Positions 1 through 9,649 of a DNA stretch of 51,708 bases are shown here, piece after piece; within the stretch, counting starts at the first letter, position 1; every line of letters begins with the position of its first letter. Source of the stretch: Corynebacterium flavescens (lineage in GTDB: Bacteria > Actinomycetota > Actinomycetes > Mycobacteriales > Mycobacteriaceae); contig NZ_VXKK01000044.1 in NCBI RefSeq assembly GCF_008693105.1, positions 1 through 51,708 of the forward strand. The letters are read 5' to 3'. Position numbers and translations under genes: made by a program. The notes under the pieces are model-generated. The model made no database searches. It was given only the letters and a program-made list of their open reading frames with translations, and was not told the origin of the DNA.

Positions 1-2
1 TT

Positions 3-185
3 GCGTTTCTTGGTGTAGCCGAACAATTTCAACGACCGCATCACCCGAGCAACCCGCTTATGATTAGCCGGCTCATGACCTGCTTGGTCTTTCAGCTCAG
101 CAGTGATGCGTTTAACCCCGTAGCAACCTTGTTCTGTGGTGAATACAGCCTTAACTCGGGCACCGAGGATAACATCACTGAGCAG
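3..185 (-). pseudogene. IS3-family transposase OrfB fragment
   Basis: The minus-strand frame from 185 to the edge reads LLSDVILGARVKAVFTTEQG, then CYGVKRITAELKD and GYTKKR. This is the middle of an IS3 OrfB: the segment before the rve integrase core, where G-x-Y-G-x-x-R-I is conserved. The usual N-terminal 45-50 residues of OrfB (the HTH_21 region) are missing between the OrfA end (KYFAEET) and this point. The two frames are also not in the normal -1 relation. I infer an internal deletion with frame loss. The catalytic core would lie to the left of the window and cannot be judged. Confidence 0.7.
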
Positions 186-474
186 GCGTCTCTTCCGCGA
201 AATATTTGGCCGCCTTACGCAGGATATCTCGTTCTTCACGAAGAAGTGCGTTCTCCCTTTTGAGCTGGCGGTTTTGTTCGACAACGGATACTGCTGTGGC
301 CGCATTGTTGTTACGTGTGGACGCAGTGGACCCGTACTTGGTGATCCCGTTTTTCAGTGTGACTCGATTGATCCCAAGATCGGTGGCAATCTTCTGAATC
401 GAAGCACCGTCGGAATTCTCGTACAATGCGACCACGTCACGGCGGAACTCCTTAGAGTAGGTCTTGCTTGGCAT
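175..474 (-). CDS. IS3-family transposase OrfA (HTH protein)
   Basis: A 99-residue protein starting MPSKTYSKEFRRDVVALYE. An N-terminal helix-turn-helix (about residues 8-50, with IQKIATDLGINRVTL) is followed by a leucine-zipper-like coiled coil (VVEQNRQLKRENALLREERD) and the segment ILRKAAKYFAEE. This is the standard layout of IS3 OrfA (HTH_Tnp_1), which binds the IS ends. The longer frame from 501 adds residues unlike OrfA, so the start at 474 is preferred. The last three residues (PAQ) and the stop are probably junction sequence made by a deletion into orfB. The gene may be intact by itself, but the element is unlikely to be autonomous. Confidence 0.8.
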   Translation of the reverse strand: MPSKTYSKEFRRDVVALYENSDGASIQKIATDLGINRVTLKNGITKYGSTASTRNNNAATAVSVVEQNRQLKRENALLREERDILRKAAKYFAEETPAQ

Positions 475-504
475 GATGTGGAGATTACCTTTCGTTCCCA
501 AAAA

Positions 505-549
505 GTTGGGATATCAGGTGTCTACCAAACGGGGGTCAGGTCCGTAACA
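505..549 (-). repeat. IS3-family terminal inverted-repeat region (orfA side)
   Basis: On the minus strand it begins TGTTACGGACCTGACCCC and continues GTTTGGTAGACACCTGATAT. The same block occurs alone at 10990-11031 with few mismatches, which fixes the approximate outer boundary near 549. The exact outer base may be 538 (TGACCCCC...), because IS3 ends normally start with TG. Confidence 0.65.
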
Positions 550-561
550 GAAGTTGGGCTA

Positions 562-588
562 TCGGATAGCGGTTTGGGGTCTATCCGA
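562..588. repeat. Hairpin beside the IS end
   Basis: Perfect 8-bp arms TCGGATAG (562-569) and CTATCCGA (581-588) enclose an 11-nt loop. There is no T-run on either side, so it is not a clear terminator. It lies between the IS end and the gene at 755. It could be an operator or part of another IS terminus; I cannot tell which. Confidence 0.45.
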
Positions 589-754
589 AAGCGGTGTTGT
601 TAGTTCTCCTGTTCTTTTTGGTTTACCAGACCTTTCGACAGGAATTGACGCTTCCTGGCGAGGAGAAAAGGCAGGTTGTCCTTAGCCGAAGATGGCGTGC
701 AGGCATAGGCCGCCGCAAGAGGCGTTACGGTCAATTTCTTTATACTGGGAGGGC

Positions 755-2125
755 ATGAGATTACTTCCCATCGCCTCCACCGTTCTCTTCGTCGGGTTAG
801 CTGCCCCGCTTGCAGTGGCTGATGTCCCGGCCTCGCAGGTGCGCATCGACGATCAGGCAGACCTGCTCAGTGATGCCGAGGAGGCAGAGCTAGCTGAGGC
901 CACTGCCCAGGTCACGCTCCCGGCAACGGTCACAGACGTGGATTTTCTCACCTTTGCCAGCAATGATGAGAACTTGAATGACACGGTGCGTTTCTACGCG
1001 GGCAGCCACGGGATGCAGGATTCTGAGGGCGAGAAGTACGCCGATGGTCATCTCATCGTGGCAATCGGAATGGATCCGCGCGGCATGGGGGTCTACGCCG
1101 GGGAGGATGTGGCCGATGACCTCAACTTGCGCTCCGATGAGCGGATCGCCGGAGTGGTAGACGCCATGCGCCCGCTTCTCCAGGATGAGAAGTGGAAGGA
1201 CGGGATGCTGCGCGGCGTGCAGGCTGCAGCGGATACCGATCTTGTATCGGAATCCTCCGGTGGCAGTAGCAATGCCGGCTTGGTCGGGGGAATCCTCGCC
1301 GGTGGTGCGGGGATTCTCGGCGTGGGCGGTGTCGCAGTGGCGGTGGTAGTAGGCCGCAAGAGCAAAACCAAGCAGGCCCGCGAGGACTATGAGTTCATCC
1401 TCGCCCACCACGGCGATATGGCGCAGCGCCTCGATGAGATTGATGTGCGCGCGCACTCACTTAGCTCCCCGCTGGCCAATGATTCCCTGCGCAAGGAGTG
1501 GAAAGAGATCCAGGAGAACTTCCTCGCTGCCCACGAGGAGGTCACCCGGCTGGGCTCCTTGAGCACGAGTTCCTCCGATAAGGAGTTCCGCGAGCACGCA
1601 GGAGAGCTAAGCACGGCGCGCGCCGCGGTGGAGGCGGCGATTAATGCCGAGACCAACCTAGAGCAGCTGGCGCGGATGGAGCATGGGGATCCGGAGGTAC
1701 GCAGGCGGGAGCTGACCACGCTGCACTCCGATGTGTTGGAGGCCGTCACTCAGTCCGAGGGCGAGCTCAATGAGCAGTTGACTGCCCTTGATGAGCGCGT
1801 GCTTGAGCTGCGCGAAAAGCTAGACGCACCAGAGTTTATGGATTCCTTCGCCGCCATCTTGGCGGACTACCGAGTACTCATTGATGAGCTCACGGATAGG
1901 CTTTACGCTAAATCGCAGGCAGAGCGCAGCGAGGACCACCGGGTAGGTGGCCTGGGATCGGCCGCCTGGCATCCAGGCGTGGGCACCTATTATGTACCCT
2001 TCTACACCACGAATGCCTGGTACCAGGCCGATGTGGAGAGCGCACAAGCCGCCAGCTCCAGCAGCGTCAACACTGGCTATTCCAGCGGTGGCTTCTCTGG
2101 GGCCGGCGGCTCGGGCAAGTTCTAG
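755..2125 (+). CDS. TPM-domain (DUF5129-like) membrane protein
   Basis: A 456-residue protein. A signal peptide (MRLLPIASTVLFVGLAAPLA) is followed by a TPM-type domain (about 25-150, with DDQADLLSDAEEAELAEA and VAIGMDPRGMGVYAG). A glycine-rich transmembrane segment (about 175-203, ending VGRKSKTK) and a long Glu/Ala-rich coiled-coil cytoplasmic region follow. The tail is low in complexity (SSSSVNTGYSSGGFSG). TPM domains (Psb32/MOLO-1/TLP18.3 type) occur in membrane proteins with a Gly/Ser-rich tail; the biochemical role here is unknown. The start at 755 is chosen because GGGAGG lies just upstream and the signal peptide begins there; the frame is open back to 692. A TATACT sequence about 15 bases before the ATG resembles a -10 box. 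The gene converges on the one ending at 2137. Confidence 0.8.
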   Translation: MRLLPIASTVLFVGLAAPLAVADVPASQVRIDDQADLLSDAEEAELAEATAQVTLPATVTDVDFLTFASNDENLNDTVRFYAGSHGMQDSEGEKYADGHLIVAIGMDPRGMGVYAGEDVADDLNLRSDERIAGVVDAMRPLLQDEKWKDGMLRGVQAAADTDLVSESSGGSSNAGLVGGILAGGAGILGVGGVAVAVVVGRKSKTKQAREDYEFILAHHGDMAQRLDEIDVRAHSLSSPLANDSLRKEWKEIQENFLAAHEEVTRLGSLSTSSSDKEFREHAGELSTARAAVEAAINAETNLEQLARMEHGDPEVRRRELTTLHSDVLEAVTQSEGELNEQLTALDERVLELREKLDAPEFMDSFAAILADYRVLIDELTDRLYAKSQAERSEDHRVGGLGSAAWHPGVGTYYVPFYTTNAWYQADVESAQAASSSSVNTGYSSGGFSGAGGSGKF

Positions 2126-2136
2126 GCGCAGGAGGC

Positions 2137-2745
2137 TTAAGCCTCTACCGCAGCGCCTTCGCGGACCGGGTCGATGCCCAGGCGGTTGAGCATGTAGAGC
2201 ACACGGGCCTCTAGGTCATCGGCCAACTCGCGGGTGGCCTCGAGGTCATCGGCGTTTTCGATGTCCCAGATCTTGACGTCCTTGCCCGCCTCATCGCGCT
2301 CGAGATGGCGGCCGAGGTAGACAATATAATCCGGCATGGCCACGGTGCGAACCTCATCGAGGTAGCGCTTGCCTGGCTCCAGCATCCCGCGCTCGTGCAG
2401 GACGTGGGCCATGTGGCCCTCTTCGCTGATTTCCGGGTGGGTGGCGGCGGCGTCGACTACGAGTGCCTCGCCGGCGTGCTTCTTGGTCAGGGCCACTGCC
2501 GCTTGGGCGAGGGCTACCTGGGAGCCGGCGACGAAGCGCACGTGGATGCGGTGGTCGCCGAAGTGCTCCTTGAGTTCGCGCTCCACCATGACAGGAACGA
2601 ATTCCTCGAGGTTCGCGCTCTGGGAATGCTTAGCGATGACCTCGTCCGTCTTGCGGTTGATTTCCGCGGCGGAGTACTCGTGCCCATAGGCGCGGTGCAG
2701 ATCCTCACGGATGACGTCAAAGCGGCGTTTGTTGATGTTAATCAT
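2137..2745 (-). CDS. Three-helix-bundle plus ArsC/LMW-PTP-like protein lacking the catalytic Cys
   Basis: A 202-residue protein. The N-terminal about 75 residues are helical (DLHRAYGHEYSAAEINRKTD), like the dimerisation three-helix bundle of actinobacterial arsenate reductases. The rest has the order of a low-molecular-weight phosphatase/arsenate reductase fold: VRFVAGSQVALAQAAVALT, then a central Rossmann-like part and a C-terminal helix LEARVLYMLNRLGI. In active family members the first loop carries C-x5-R (for example FVCxxNxxRSQ); here Cys and Arg are both absent. It is therefore probably not a phosphatase or reductase, and may bind a ligand or partner instead. Upstream are two direct GTTAACC repeats. 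No neighbour points to arsenic resistance. Confidence 0.65.
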   Translation of the reverse strand: MININKRRFDVIREDLHRAYGHEYSAAEINRKTDEVIAKHSQSANLEEFVPVMVERELKEHFGDHRIHVRFVAGSQVALAQAAVALTKKHAGEALVVDAAATHPEISEEGHMAHVLHERGMLEPGKRYLDEVRTVAMPDYIVYLGRHLERDEAGKDVKIWDIENADDLEATRELADDLEARVLYMLNRLGIDPVREGAAVEA

Positions 2746-2772
2746 CTCTAGCTCACCTTCTCACTTTCTCTT

Positions 2773-2790
2773 GTTAACCTTTAGTTAACC
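2773..2790. promoter_or_regulatory. Direct repeats GTTAACC upstream of the ArsC-like gene
   Basis: GTTAACC occurs at 2773-2779 and 2784-2790, one helical turn apart. GTTAAC itself is palindromic. The repeats lie 27-45 bases before the start of the gene at 2745, where a promoter or operator is expected. The binding protein is unknown. Confidence 0.35.
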
Positions 2791-2883
2791 GTAGCACATT
2801 GCTGAGAAATGCAAATGGTGGGCACGCACCCAATATTTAATTTGCTACAAAACTGCAGGTGTAGGCACTTTCCAGAAACACAA

Positions 2884-2916
2884 AAGGCGGACAGGGGTTG
2901 TTCCCCTGGCCGCCTT
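2884..2916 (-). terminator. Rho-independent terminator after glf
   Basis: Stem AAGGCGG-A-CAGGGG / CCCCTG-G-CCGCCTT with a TTGTT loop. On the minus strand the stem runs into a T-rich stretch (TTTTGTGTTTCT). It lies about 70 bases beyond the glf stop. It probably ends the minus-strand glpD-to-glf stretch. Confidence 0.8.
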
Positions 2917-2986
2917 CCGGCTTACATTCGGACGCAATTAACTTGGCGTTAACCTTGCTGCATCAATCTTGCAGCTTCCGCACTGC

Positions 2987-4219
<1,233 letters not shown>

Positions 4220-4231
4220 TTAAGGCACGGG

Positions 4232-5068
4232 CTAAAACCAGTTTTCCAACACTCGCCCGACGCCGCTTTCGCGGTTGCTCAGCGCGATCTCATCCGCGGC
4301 TTCCTTAACCGCGGGGGCGGCATTAGCCATGGCATAGCCCCGGCCGACCCAGCGCAGCATCTCAATATCATTGGGCATATCCCCAAAGGCGATTGTTTCC
4401 GCGCGGTCGATGCCGTGGTGCTGCGCCAGCCACTGCACGCCGTGTGCCTTGGTCACCCCTGCCGAGGCAACCTCTAAGATGCCATCATCCATGGAGTAGG
4501 TAATGTGCGCGACGTCTGGATCGATGAGCGGGCCGACGGCCTCGAACATCTCCGCCGAGCTTAAGTGCGGGTTGCGCAGCAGCAGCTTGGAGGCGGGACG
4601 GGCCACCACATCCTCGAGGGTAAGAACGCCGAAGCCATCAAAGACCGCGTTATCGGAATAGCTCGGGTCCACCACGAAGAGCTCGTTGACCGGGTCTTGG
4701 GGGGTATTGCCTACGCGTTCAGCACCCACAGAGACCCCGCCGGAGGAGCTCAATGCACCTTGAGCCAGCGTCACAACATCGTGGAGAACTTCTGGCTTCA
4801 ACTCATAAGACTGCACCACGCGGTCTTGGAAGGAATCGAAGATGACCGCGCCATTGGAGGTCACGCAGATAGGCCGCACGGGAAGCTGATCTAACACGGG
4901 CCGAATCCAGCGATAGGGCCTACCCGTGGACAGGGCGAAGATGGCGCCACTGGCTACTGCGCGCGCGATGGTCTCGCGGTTGCGCTTGGTTACCCGGTGG
5001 TTGGCGTCCAATAAAGTGCCATCAATATCGCTGGCGATAAGCCGCGGCGCAGCCAGTGAAGTAGTCAT
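4232..5068 (-). CDS. Cof-type HAD-superfamily phosphatase
   Basis: A 278-residue protein of the Cof/YidA class (HAD IIB with a C2 cap). Motif I is ASDIDGTLL (Asp14, Asp16). Motif II is STGRPYRW. Motifs III/IV lie near KAHGVQWLAQHHGI and AFGDMPNDIEMLRWVGRGYA. It is a cytoplasmic Mg-dependent phosphatase, probably of sugar or nucleotide phosphates; the substrate cannot be read from the sequence. It lies 45 bases after glpK and 48 before glf, so it is probably cotranscribed with one or both. The start ATG is at 5068. A homologue at the same place is present in related corynebacteria as far as I recall. Confidence 0.88.
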   Translation of the reverse strand: MTTSLAAPRLIASDIDGTLLDANHRVTKRNRETIARAVASGAIFALSTGRPYRWIRPVLDQLPVRPICVTSNGAVIFDSFQDRVVQSYELKPEVLHDVVTLAQGALSSSGGVSVGAERVGNTPQDPVNELFVVDPSYSDNAVFDGFGVLTLEDVVARPASKLLLRNPHLSSAEMFEAVGPLIDPDVAHITYSMDDGILEVASAGVTKAHGVQWLAQHHGIDRAETIAFGDMPNDIEMLRWVGRGYAMANAAPAVKEAADEIALSNRESGVGRVLENWF

Positions 5069-5113
5069 AACTCACCAGTCTAGAGCCGCGGCCGCAATTG
5101 GGCGCGACGAAGG

Positions 5114-6697
5114 CTAGACCTCGATCTCCGTGTCGGCGTCATCCTCCCACTCCAGGGAGCGCTTCACGGCGCGGCGCCAATCCCGGTAGAGCGAATCTAC
5201 CTCTTCCTTTTCCATCTTGGGCTTCCATACGTGCAGGTCGCCGCGCTGTTGGCCGAGGACCGAGAGATCATCCCAGAAACCGGCATCGAGGCCGGCGGCA
5301 AAGGCTGCGCCAGTGGCGGTGGTTTCCACGTCCTTGGGCCGGTGTACTTCCACGCCGAGGATATCGGCCTGGAACTGCATGAGCAGCTCGTTGTGGGTCA
5401 TTCCGCCGTCCACACGCAGTTCCGAGATCTCCACACCAGAGTCCGCAACCATCGCATCCGCGACGTCGCGAGTCTGGTAGGCCGTGGCCTCCAGCACCGC
5501 GCGCGCGATGTGGTTGCGGTTGGCAAAGCGAGTCAGGCCCACGATGACGCCACGGGCATCGGGGCGCCAATAGGGGGCGAAGAGGCCGGAGAAGGCAGGG
5601 ACAATATAGACACCGCCGTTGTCCTTGGCCGCGCGCGCCATGTTCTCAATCGAGGCGGAGTTCGGGATGATTTGCAGGTTATCGCGCAGCCACTGCACCA
5701 GCGAGCCGCCCATAGATACCGAGCCTTCCAGCGCGTAGATGGGCTTTTCGCCCTCCCGCTGGAAGCACACGGTGGTCAGCAGGCCGTTCTCGGAGAACTT
5801 CGGAGTGGTGCCGGTATTGAGCAAGAGGAAGAGGCCAGTGCCATAGGTATTCTTCGCAGAACCCGGACGGAAACATCCCTGACCGAACATCGCTGCCTGC
5901 TGGTCACCCAGAATTGCCCGAATGGGAACCCCGGACAAGGAGCCACGCTCACGGACCCTGCGGAAGTCACCCAGCGAGGGGCGAATCTCCGGCAGCATGG
6001 ACATGGGGATGTCCATGGCCTTGCACAATTCCTCGTCCCACTCGAGCTTTTCGATGTCCATGAGAAGCGTACGCGAGGCATTGGTGACGTCGGTGGCGTG
6101 CAGGGCCGGTTCACCGTCATCACCCTCGACGCCGCCGGTGAGGTTCCACAGCAACCAGGTATCGATGGTGCCGAAGAGCAGATCGCCCTTCTCCGCCCGC
6201 TCGCGCGCACCCTCCACGTTGTCGAGGATCCACTTGACCTTGGGGCCGGCCGGGTAAGAGTTGATGATGAGACCGGTGCGCCGGCGCCAGGCATCCGGGC
6301 CATCGGCCGCGGAGAGTTCCTTGCAGATATCGGAGGTACGAGTGTCCTGCCAGACAATGGCGTTGTAGACCGGCTCGCCGGTGTTCTTATCCCAGACCAC
6401 GGTGGTCTCACGCTGGTTGGTAATGCCCACGGCGGCGATGGAGTGGATGGCAATATCGGCCTCTGCCAAGGCTGCACCCACCGAGTAACGGGTGTTATTC
6501 CAAATCTCCTGCGGGTCATGCTCGACCCAGCCCTTCTCGGGGAAGATCTGCTCGTGCTCGTATTGGCCTACCGAAACTTGGTTGCCGTCATGGTCGAAGA
6601 TGATGCAGCGCGTCGAGGTGGTGCCCTGATCGATTGCTACGACATACTTCTTCTCGGTCTTCTTCTCGGCGTCGTTGCCAGCTTCTTTAGGTGTCAT
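5114..6697 (-). CDS. glpK: Glycerol kinase
   Basis: A 527-residue FGGY-family kinase that makes sn-glycerol-3-phosphate from glycerol and ATP. The N-terminal phosphate-binding segment is [20 protein letters not shown]. Further family signatures are [52 protein letters not shown] and the C-terminal [19 protein letters not shown]. The first about 17 residues are charged and not conserved. AGGAG lies 7 bases before the ATG. It follows glpF by 40 bases. In actinobacteria the cluster is usually induced by glycerol and under carbon-catabolite control, but I see no decisive operator here. Confidence 0.97.
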   Translation of the reverse strand: MTPKEAGNDAEKKTEKKYVVAIDQGTTSTRCIIFDHDGNQVSVGQYEHEQIFPEKGWVEHDPQEIWNNTRYSVGAALAEADIAIHSIAAVGITNQRETTVVWDKNTGEPVYNAIVWQDTRTSDICKELSAADGPDAWRRRTGLIINSYPAGPKVKWILDNVEGARERAEKGDLLFGTIDTWLLWNLTGGVEGDDGEPALHATDVTNASRTLLMDIEKLEWDEELCKAMDIPMSMLPEIRPSLGDFRRVRERGSLSGVPIRAILGDQQAAMFGQGCFRPGSAKNTYGTGLFLLLNTGTTPKFSENGLLTTVCFQREGEKPIYALEGSVSMGGSLVQWLRDNLQIIPNSASIENMARAAKDNGGVYIVPAFSGLFAPYWRPDARGVIVGLTRFANRNHIARAVLEATAYQTRDVADAMVADSGVEISELRVDGGMTHNELLMQFQADILGVEVHRPKDVETTATGAAFAAGLDAGFWDDLSVLGQQRGDLHVWKPKMEKEEVDSLYRDWRRAVKRSLEWEDDADTEIEV

Positions 6698-6737
6698 TTC
6701 ACTTCTCCTTTTTCTTCTTGCTTCTGATTGTTTCTAC

Positions 6738-7475
6738 TTAGAGGACCACCGACAGTGTTCCCACTGCAACGGCCGCGGCAAGAGGAGCCACGATTGGCAC
6801 CCAAGCATAGGACCAATTCGCGCTGCCCTTGTCCCGAATGGGAAGGACGAAGGCGTACATCAGGCGCGGGCCCAAGTCACGTACCGGGTTGATGGCATAT
6901 CCCGTGGGGGTTCCCAGGGACAGGCCGATGGCCACGACGACGAAGGCGACACCGAAGTAGGTCAGCGGGCCGAGCTCACCGCCGGCAGGTCCGAAGGCGA
7001 TGAACATCAAGAGCACGCTCGTGCCGATGAACTCGGTGAGAGCATTCCAGCCGTTCTTAGGGTGAGCAGGGGCGGTGAAGAAGATGCCGCCGGTCTGCGC
7101 GTTGGCGCCGGTGACGTTGCCTTGCTCGTCGAGATTATTGGCGTCGAAAAGCTGCTTGAAGGCGGCCCAGACCAAGATTGCGCCGACCATCGCGCCCAGC
7201 AACTGCCCGGCGACGTAGTAGCGAACCAGTCCCCACTCGAGCGAGCCATTCACAGCGAACAGTAGCGTCACCGCCGGGTTGAGGTGCCCGCCACTGGGAT
7301 CCGCCACGCTGGCGCCAATGAATACGGCCATGCCCCAACCGAGGGCGATGACGATCCAATCCGATCCGCGAGCGCCAGAGGTGCGCAAGGTGACCAGCGC
7401 ACACGCGCCGTTACCTAGGAGGAGCAGCAGGGCTGTTCCGAGGAACTCCCAGGTAAATGCGTCTAAACCTGTCAT
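6738..7475 (-). CDS. glpF: Glycerol facilitator (MIP/aquaglyceroporin)
   Basis: A 245-residue membrane protein with six predicted helices. The first pore motif is the normal NPA (GGHLNPAVTLLF). The second is INPVRDLGPRL, so NPV replaces NPA but keeps the Arg-Asp that marks glycerol channels. It passes glycerol across the inner membrane to glpK. Reading from the GTG at 7493 gives MEGMYSMTG; the ATG at 7475 is preferred because AAGGA lies 9 bases upstream of it, while the intervening ATG abuts the AAGGA. It lies between glpD (88 bases upstream) and glpK (40 bases downstream). Confidence 0.93.
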   Translation of the reverse strand: MTGLDAFTWEFLGTALLLLLGNGACALVTLRTSGARGSDWIVIALGWGMAVFIGASVADPSGGHLNPAVTLLFAVNGSLEWGLVRYYVAGQLLGAMVGAILVWAAFKQLFDANNLDEQGNVTGANAQTGGIFFTAPAHPKNGWNALTEFIGTSVLLMFIAFGPAGGELGPLTYFGVAFVVVAIGLSLGTPTGYAINPVRDLGPRLMYAFVLPIRDKGSANWSYAWVPIVAPLAAAVAVGTLSVVL

Positions 7476-7516
7476 GGAATACATTCCTTCCACGGTCGTG
7501 GCCGTATCTGTGTGAG

Positions 7517-7540
7517 CGGCCCTGACTTATGCCAGGGCCG
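7517..7540. repeat. Intercistronic hairpin between glpD and glpF
   Basis: Perfect 8-bp arms CGGCCCTG and CAGGGCCG with loop ACTTATGC. There is no T-run on the minus strand. It may stabilise or partly attenuate the glpD message relative to glpF-glpK rather than end transcription. Confidence 0.6.
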
Positions 7541-7563
7541 AGGGCGGGGAAGTGCCTTAAGGT

Positions 7564-9258
7564 TTAGGCGTTAACAACAATGTCGTTGGCCTCGCGGTCC
7601 GTCAGTGCCTTTTCTGCGGCGAGTTCCGCCTCAGTGCGGCTGCGGAAGAGCTCGACCTCAGCCTGTTTTTCCTCCTCGCTCCAGCCCACCAGCGGCGCGA
7701 TGAAGTCCGCCACCGGGGAGGCGCAATCGAGACCGCGGTGGCCGTATTCGATGGAGATGCGCAGGCGGCGGGCCAGGACATCCTCTAGGTGCAGCGCGCC
7801 CTCGTGCGTGACGGCGTAGCGGGCCTCGGCCCACAGGTAGCCCGGGGCCGCAGGAATGGGCTCTAGCAGAGACTTCTCCTCGGAAGCGGGCGCCAAGACC
7901 TCGTCGATGAGGGATCCATAGCGTCCCAGCAGGTGGGTGATGATGTGCTCGCTGACCCCATAACGCTGAGCCAAGAGCGGGACCTGGTTGGCCAGCGCGT
8001 GATAGCCCGCAGCACCCAGGATCGGCGTCTTCTCCGTCACGGATTCGGCGACGGTGCCCGGCAGCTCCTCGGCGGCCAGGTCGACGGCGTCCTTACCGAT
8101 CACGCGGTAGGTGGTGTACTTGCCGCCGGCAACGGAGACCAGTCCCGGCGCGATGACGGCGACGGCGTGGTTGCGCGAGAGGTTCGAGGTGGAATCGGAC
8201 TTGCCCGAAAGCAGCGGGCGCAGGCCCGAGTAGACGCCCACGATGTCCTCGTGGGTCAGCGGCGTGCGTACGCGCTGGTTGACTTCCTCGAGGATGTAAT
8301 CAATATCGGCGGCGGTGGGCGCGGGATCAGGCAGGGAGAGGCCGCGCTCCCAATCGGTGTCAGTGGTGCCGATGATCCAGTACTCGCCCCAGGGAATAAC
8401 GAAGAGGACGGATTTTTCCGTGACGAAGCACAGCGCGGCATCCGCGTCGAGGCGCTCCTTGGGCACGACGATGTGCACGCCCTTGGAAGCATGGACGGTG
8501 AACCTGCCCTCTGCTCCGGCCAGCTGCTGGATCTTGTCGTTCCATACGCCGGTGGCGTTGATGAATACCTTGCCGCGCACGGTGGCCTCGCGCCCAGTAG
8601 CGTTGTCACGCACGCGAGCGGCGACGATGCGTCCGCGCGCGTCCTTGTCGAATCCGATGACCTCCGTGCCGGTGCGCACGGTGGCCCCGTACTCGGCGGC
8701 GGTGCGCAGGACGGTCATGGTGTGGCGGGCGTCGTCGACAAGCGTGTCGTAGTAGCGCACACCACCAACGACGGCATCCTCCTTGAGCCCCGGCGCGACC
8801 TTGAGCACGCCGCGTCGCGTGAGGTGCTTTTGCTTGGGCACGCTTTTTGCTCCACCCATGAGGTCATAGAGGGTGAAACCGCCGAACATCATCACGCGCT
8901 CCCACACGTGGTGGGTGAGGGGGAAGATGAACTTCAACGGCTTGACTAGGTGCGGGGCCAGGGTCGACATGTTGAGCTCACGCTCGTGGAGGGACTCAGC
9001 CACGAGGCGGAAGTCCAGCATGGCCAAGTAGCGCAGTCCACCGTGGAACATCTTGGAGGAGCGCGAGGAGGTACCCGCGGCGAAGTCACGGGCCTCGATG
9101 ACGGTGGTCTTCAGCCCGCGCGTGGCGGCGTCGACCGCGGATCCCGCACCCACGGAACCGCCGCCGATGATGACCACGTCATGATCTTCTTCCTCGTAGC
9201 TATTCCAGACGGATTCGTAGTATTCGGGATTGAAATGTTGCCTGCTGACCTGTGCCAT
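7564..9258 (-). CDS. glpD: Aerobic glycerol-3-phosphate dehydrogenase
   Basis: A 564-residue FAD enzyme at the membrane that oxidises glycerol-3-phosphate to dihydroxyacetone phosphate and passes electrons to quinone. The FAD motif is DVVIIGGGSVGAGSAVDAA (about residues 27-45). The family segments SSRSSKMFHGGLRYLA, PWGEYWIIGTTDTDWE, GLRPLL and VAGGKYTTYRVIGKDA are clear. A C-terminal DAO_C helical domain lies at about 400-530. Length is normal. It is the first gene of glpD-glpF-glpK. An AGGGAAG lies about 9 bases before the ATG. The leader carries two inverted repeats (9289-9310 and 9321-9346). Confidence 0.97.
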   Translation of the reverse strand: MAQVSRQHFNPEYYESVWNSYEEEDHDVVIIGGGSVGAGSAVDAATRGLKTTVIEARDFAAGTSSRSSKMFHGGLRYLAMLDFRLVAESLHERELNMSTLAPHLVKPLKFIFPLTHHVWERVMMFGGFTLYDLMGGAKSVPKQKHLTRRGVLKVAPGLKEDAVVGGVRYYDTLVDDARHTMTVLRTAAEYGATVRTGTEVIGFDKDARGRIVAARVRDNATGREATVRGKVFINATGVWNDKIQQLAGAEGRFTVHASKGVHIVVPKERLDADAALCFVTEKSVLFVIPWGEYWIIGTTDTDWERGLSLPDPAPTAADIDYILEEVNQRVRTPLTHEDIVGVYSGLRPLLSGKSDSTSNLSRNHAVAVIAPGLVSVAGGKYTTYRVIGKDAVDLAAEELPGTVAESVTEKTPILGAAGYHALANQVPLLAQRYGVSEHIITHLLGRYGSLIDEVLAPASEEKSLLEPIPAAPGYLWAEARYAVTHEGALHLEDVLARRLRISIEYGHRGLDCASPVADFIAPLVGWSEEEKQAEVELFRSRTEAELAAEKALTDREANDIVVNA

Positions 9259-9288
9259 GTTCGGATTCTTCCCTTTCTGGGCTCATTT

Positions 9289-9310
9289 GTGGGCCCTTTT
9301 TTGGGCCCAC
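9289..9310. promoter_or_regulatory. Leader hairpin upstream of glpD
   Basis: Perfect arms GTGGGCCC and GGGCCCAC with a six-T loop. It lies 31-52 bases before the glpD start. It would fold in the glpD leader RNA and could also stop plus-strand transcripts. Function is inferred from position only. Confidence 0.5.
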
Positions 9311-9320
9311 TTCTCGGCCC

Positions 9321-9346
9321 GTGGCCATACCCAGGGTATAGGCCAC
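9321..9346. promoter_or_regulatory. Imperfect palindrome upstream of glpD, possible operator
   Basis: GTGGCC-ATACCC and GGGTAT-A-GGCCAC face each other, a 26-bp near-palindrome about 63-88 bases before glpD. A regulator site for the glycerol operon is plausible. The rest of 9347-9649 holds no gene I can support: an ACTCACAC stretch, a GGTG/CACC-rich segment and the leader of the MFS gene. Confidence 0.4.
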
Positions 9347-9619
9347 AGCAACAACTTCAAAGTGGCGCTACTCACACGTAACTTTCGGTAGCGTAACCTG
9401 CATGGAGACAATCGACGCCCCCACCAACACCCATTTTTCACCCCCATCAGGGTGAGCAAGACCATACGTTGGCGCAAGCAAATGACTCACAAACACGCAG
9501 CTCTCCCCACCGCACGTCAACCAGATAGATCTACCCAAGCCAGCAAAGTGCCCGTAACATACCTACGAAAACCACAAAAGTAGAAAGAGCCAGCGCACAG
9601 TGTTTAAAGCCCTCAGTTT

Positions 9620-9642
9620 CCGGAGTGTCCGGAGTGTCCGGA
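9620..9642 (+). repeat. 9-nt tandem repeat in the MFS leader
   Basis: CCGGAGTGT occurs twice in tandem (9620-9628, 9629-9637) and is followed by CCGGA. Each unit contains GGAG, so the array offers several weak ribosome-binding sequences; the last GGA lies 8 bases before the ATG at 9650. Confidence 0.6.
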
Positions 9643-9649
9643 ATCTCGC

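Larger units (their letters stand above)
1..549 (-). mobile_element. IS3-family insertion sequence, cut by the window edge and internally deleted
   Basis: The element is read on the minus strand. It has an orfA-type gene (474 to 175), an orfB-type frame (185 to the window edge) and a terminal region at about 505-549. The terminal region reappears as an isolated copy at 10990-11031. The orfB frame starts directly in the middle of the usual protein, so the element looks defective. Its 3' end lies outside the window. IS3 family membership rests on the small HTH protein followed by an overlapping integrase frame. Confidence 0.85.

Noticed and set aside
5231..6727. 498-codon plus-strand frame opposite glpK
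   Set aside because: Antisense frame to a clearly conserved kinase; His/Gly/Glu-rich composition typical of a shadow.
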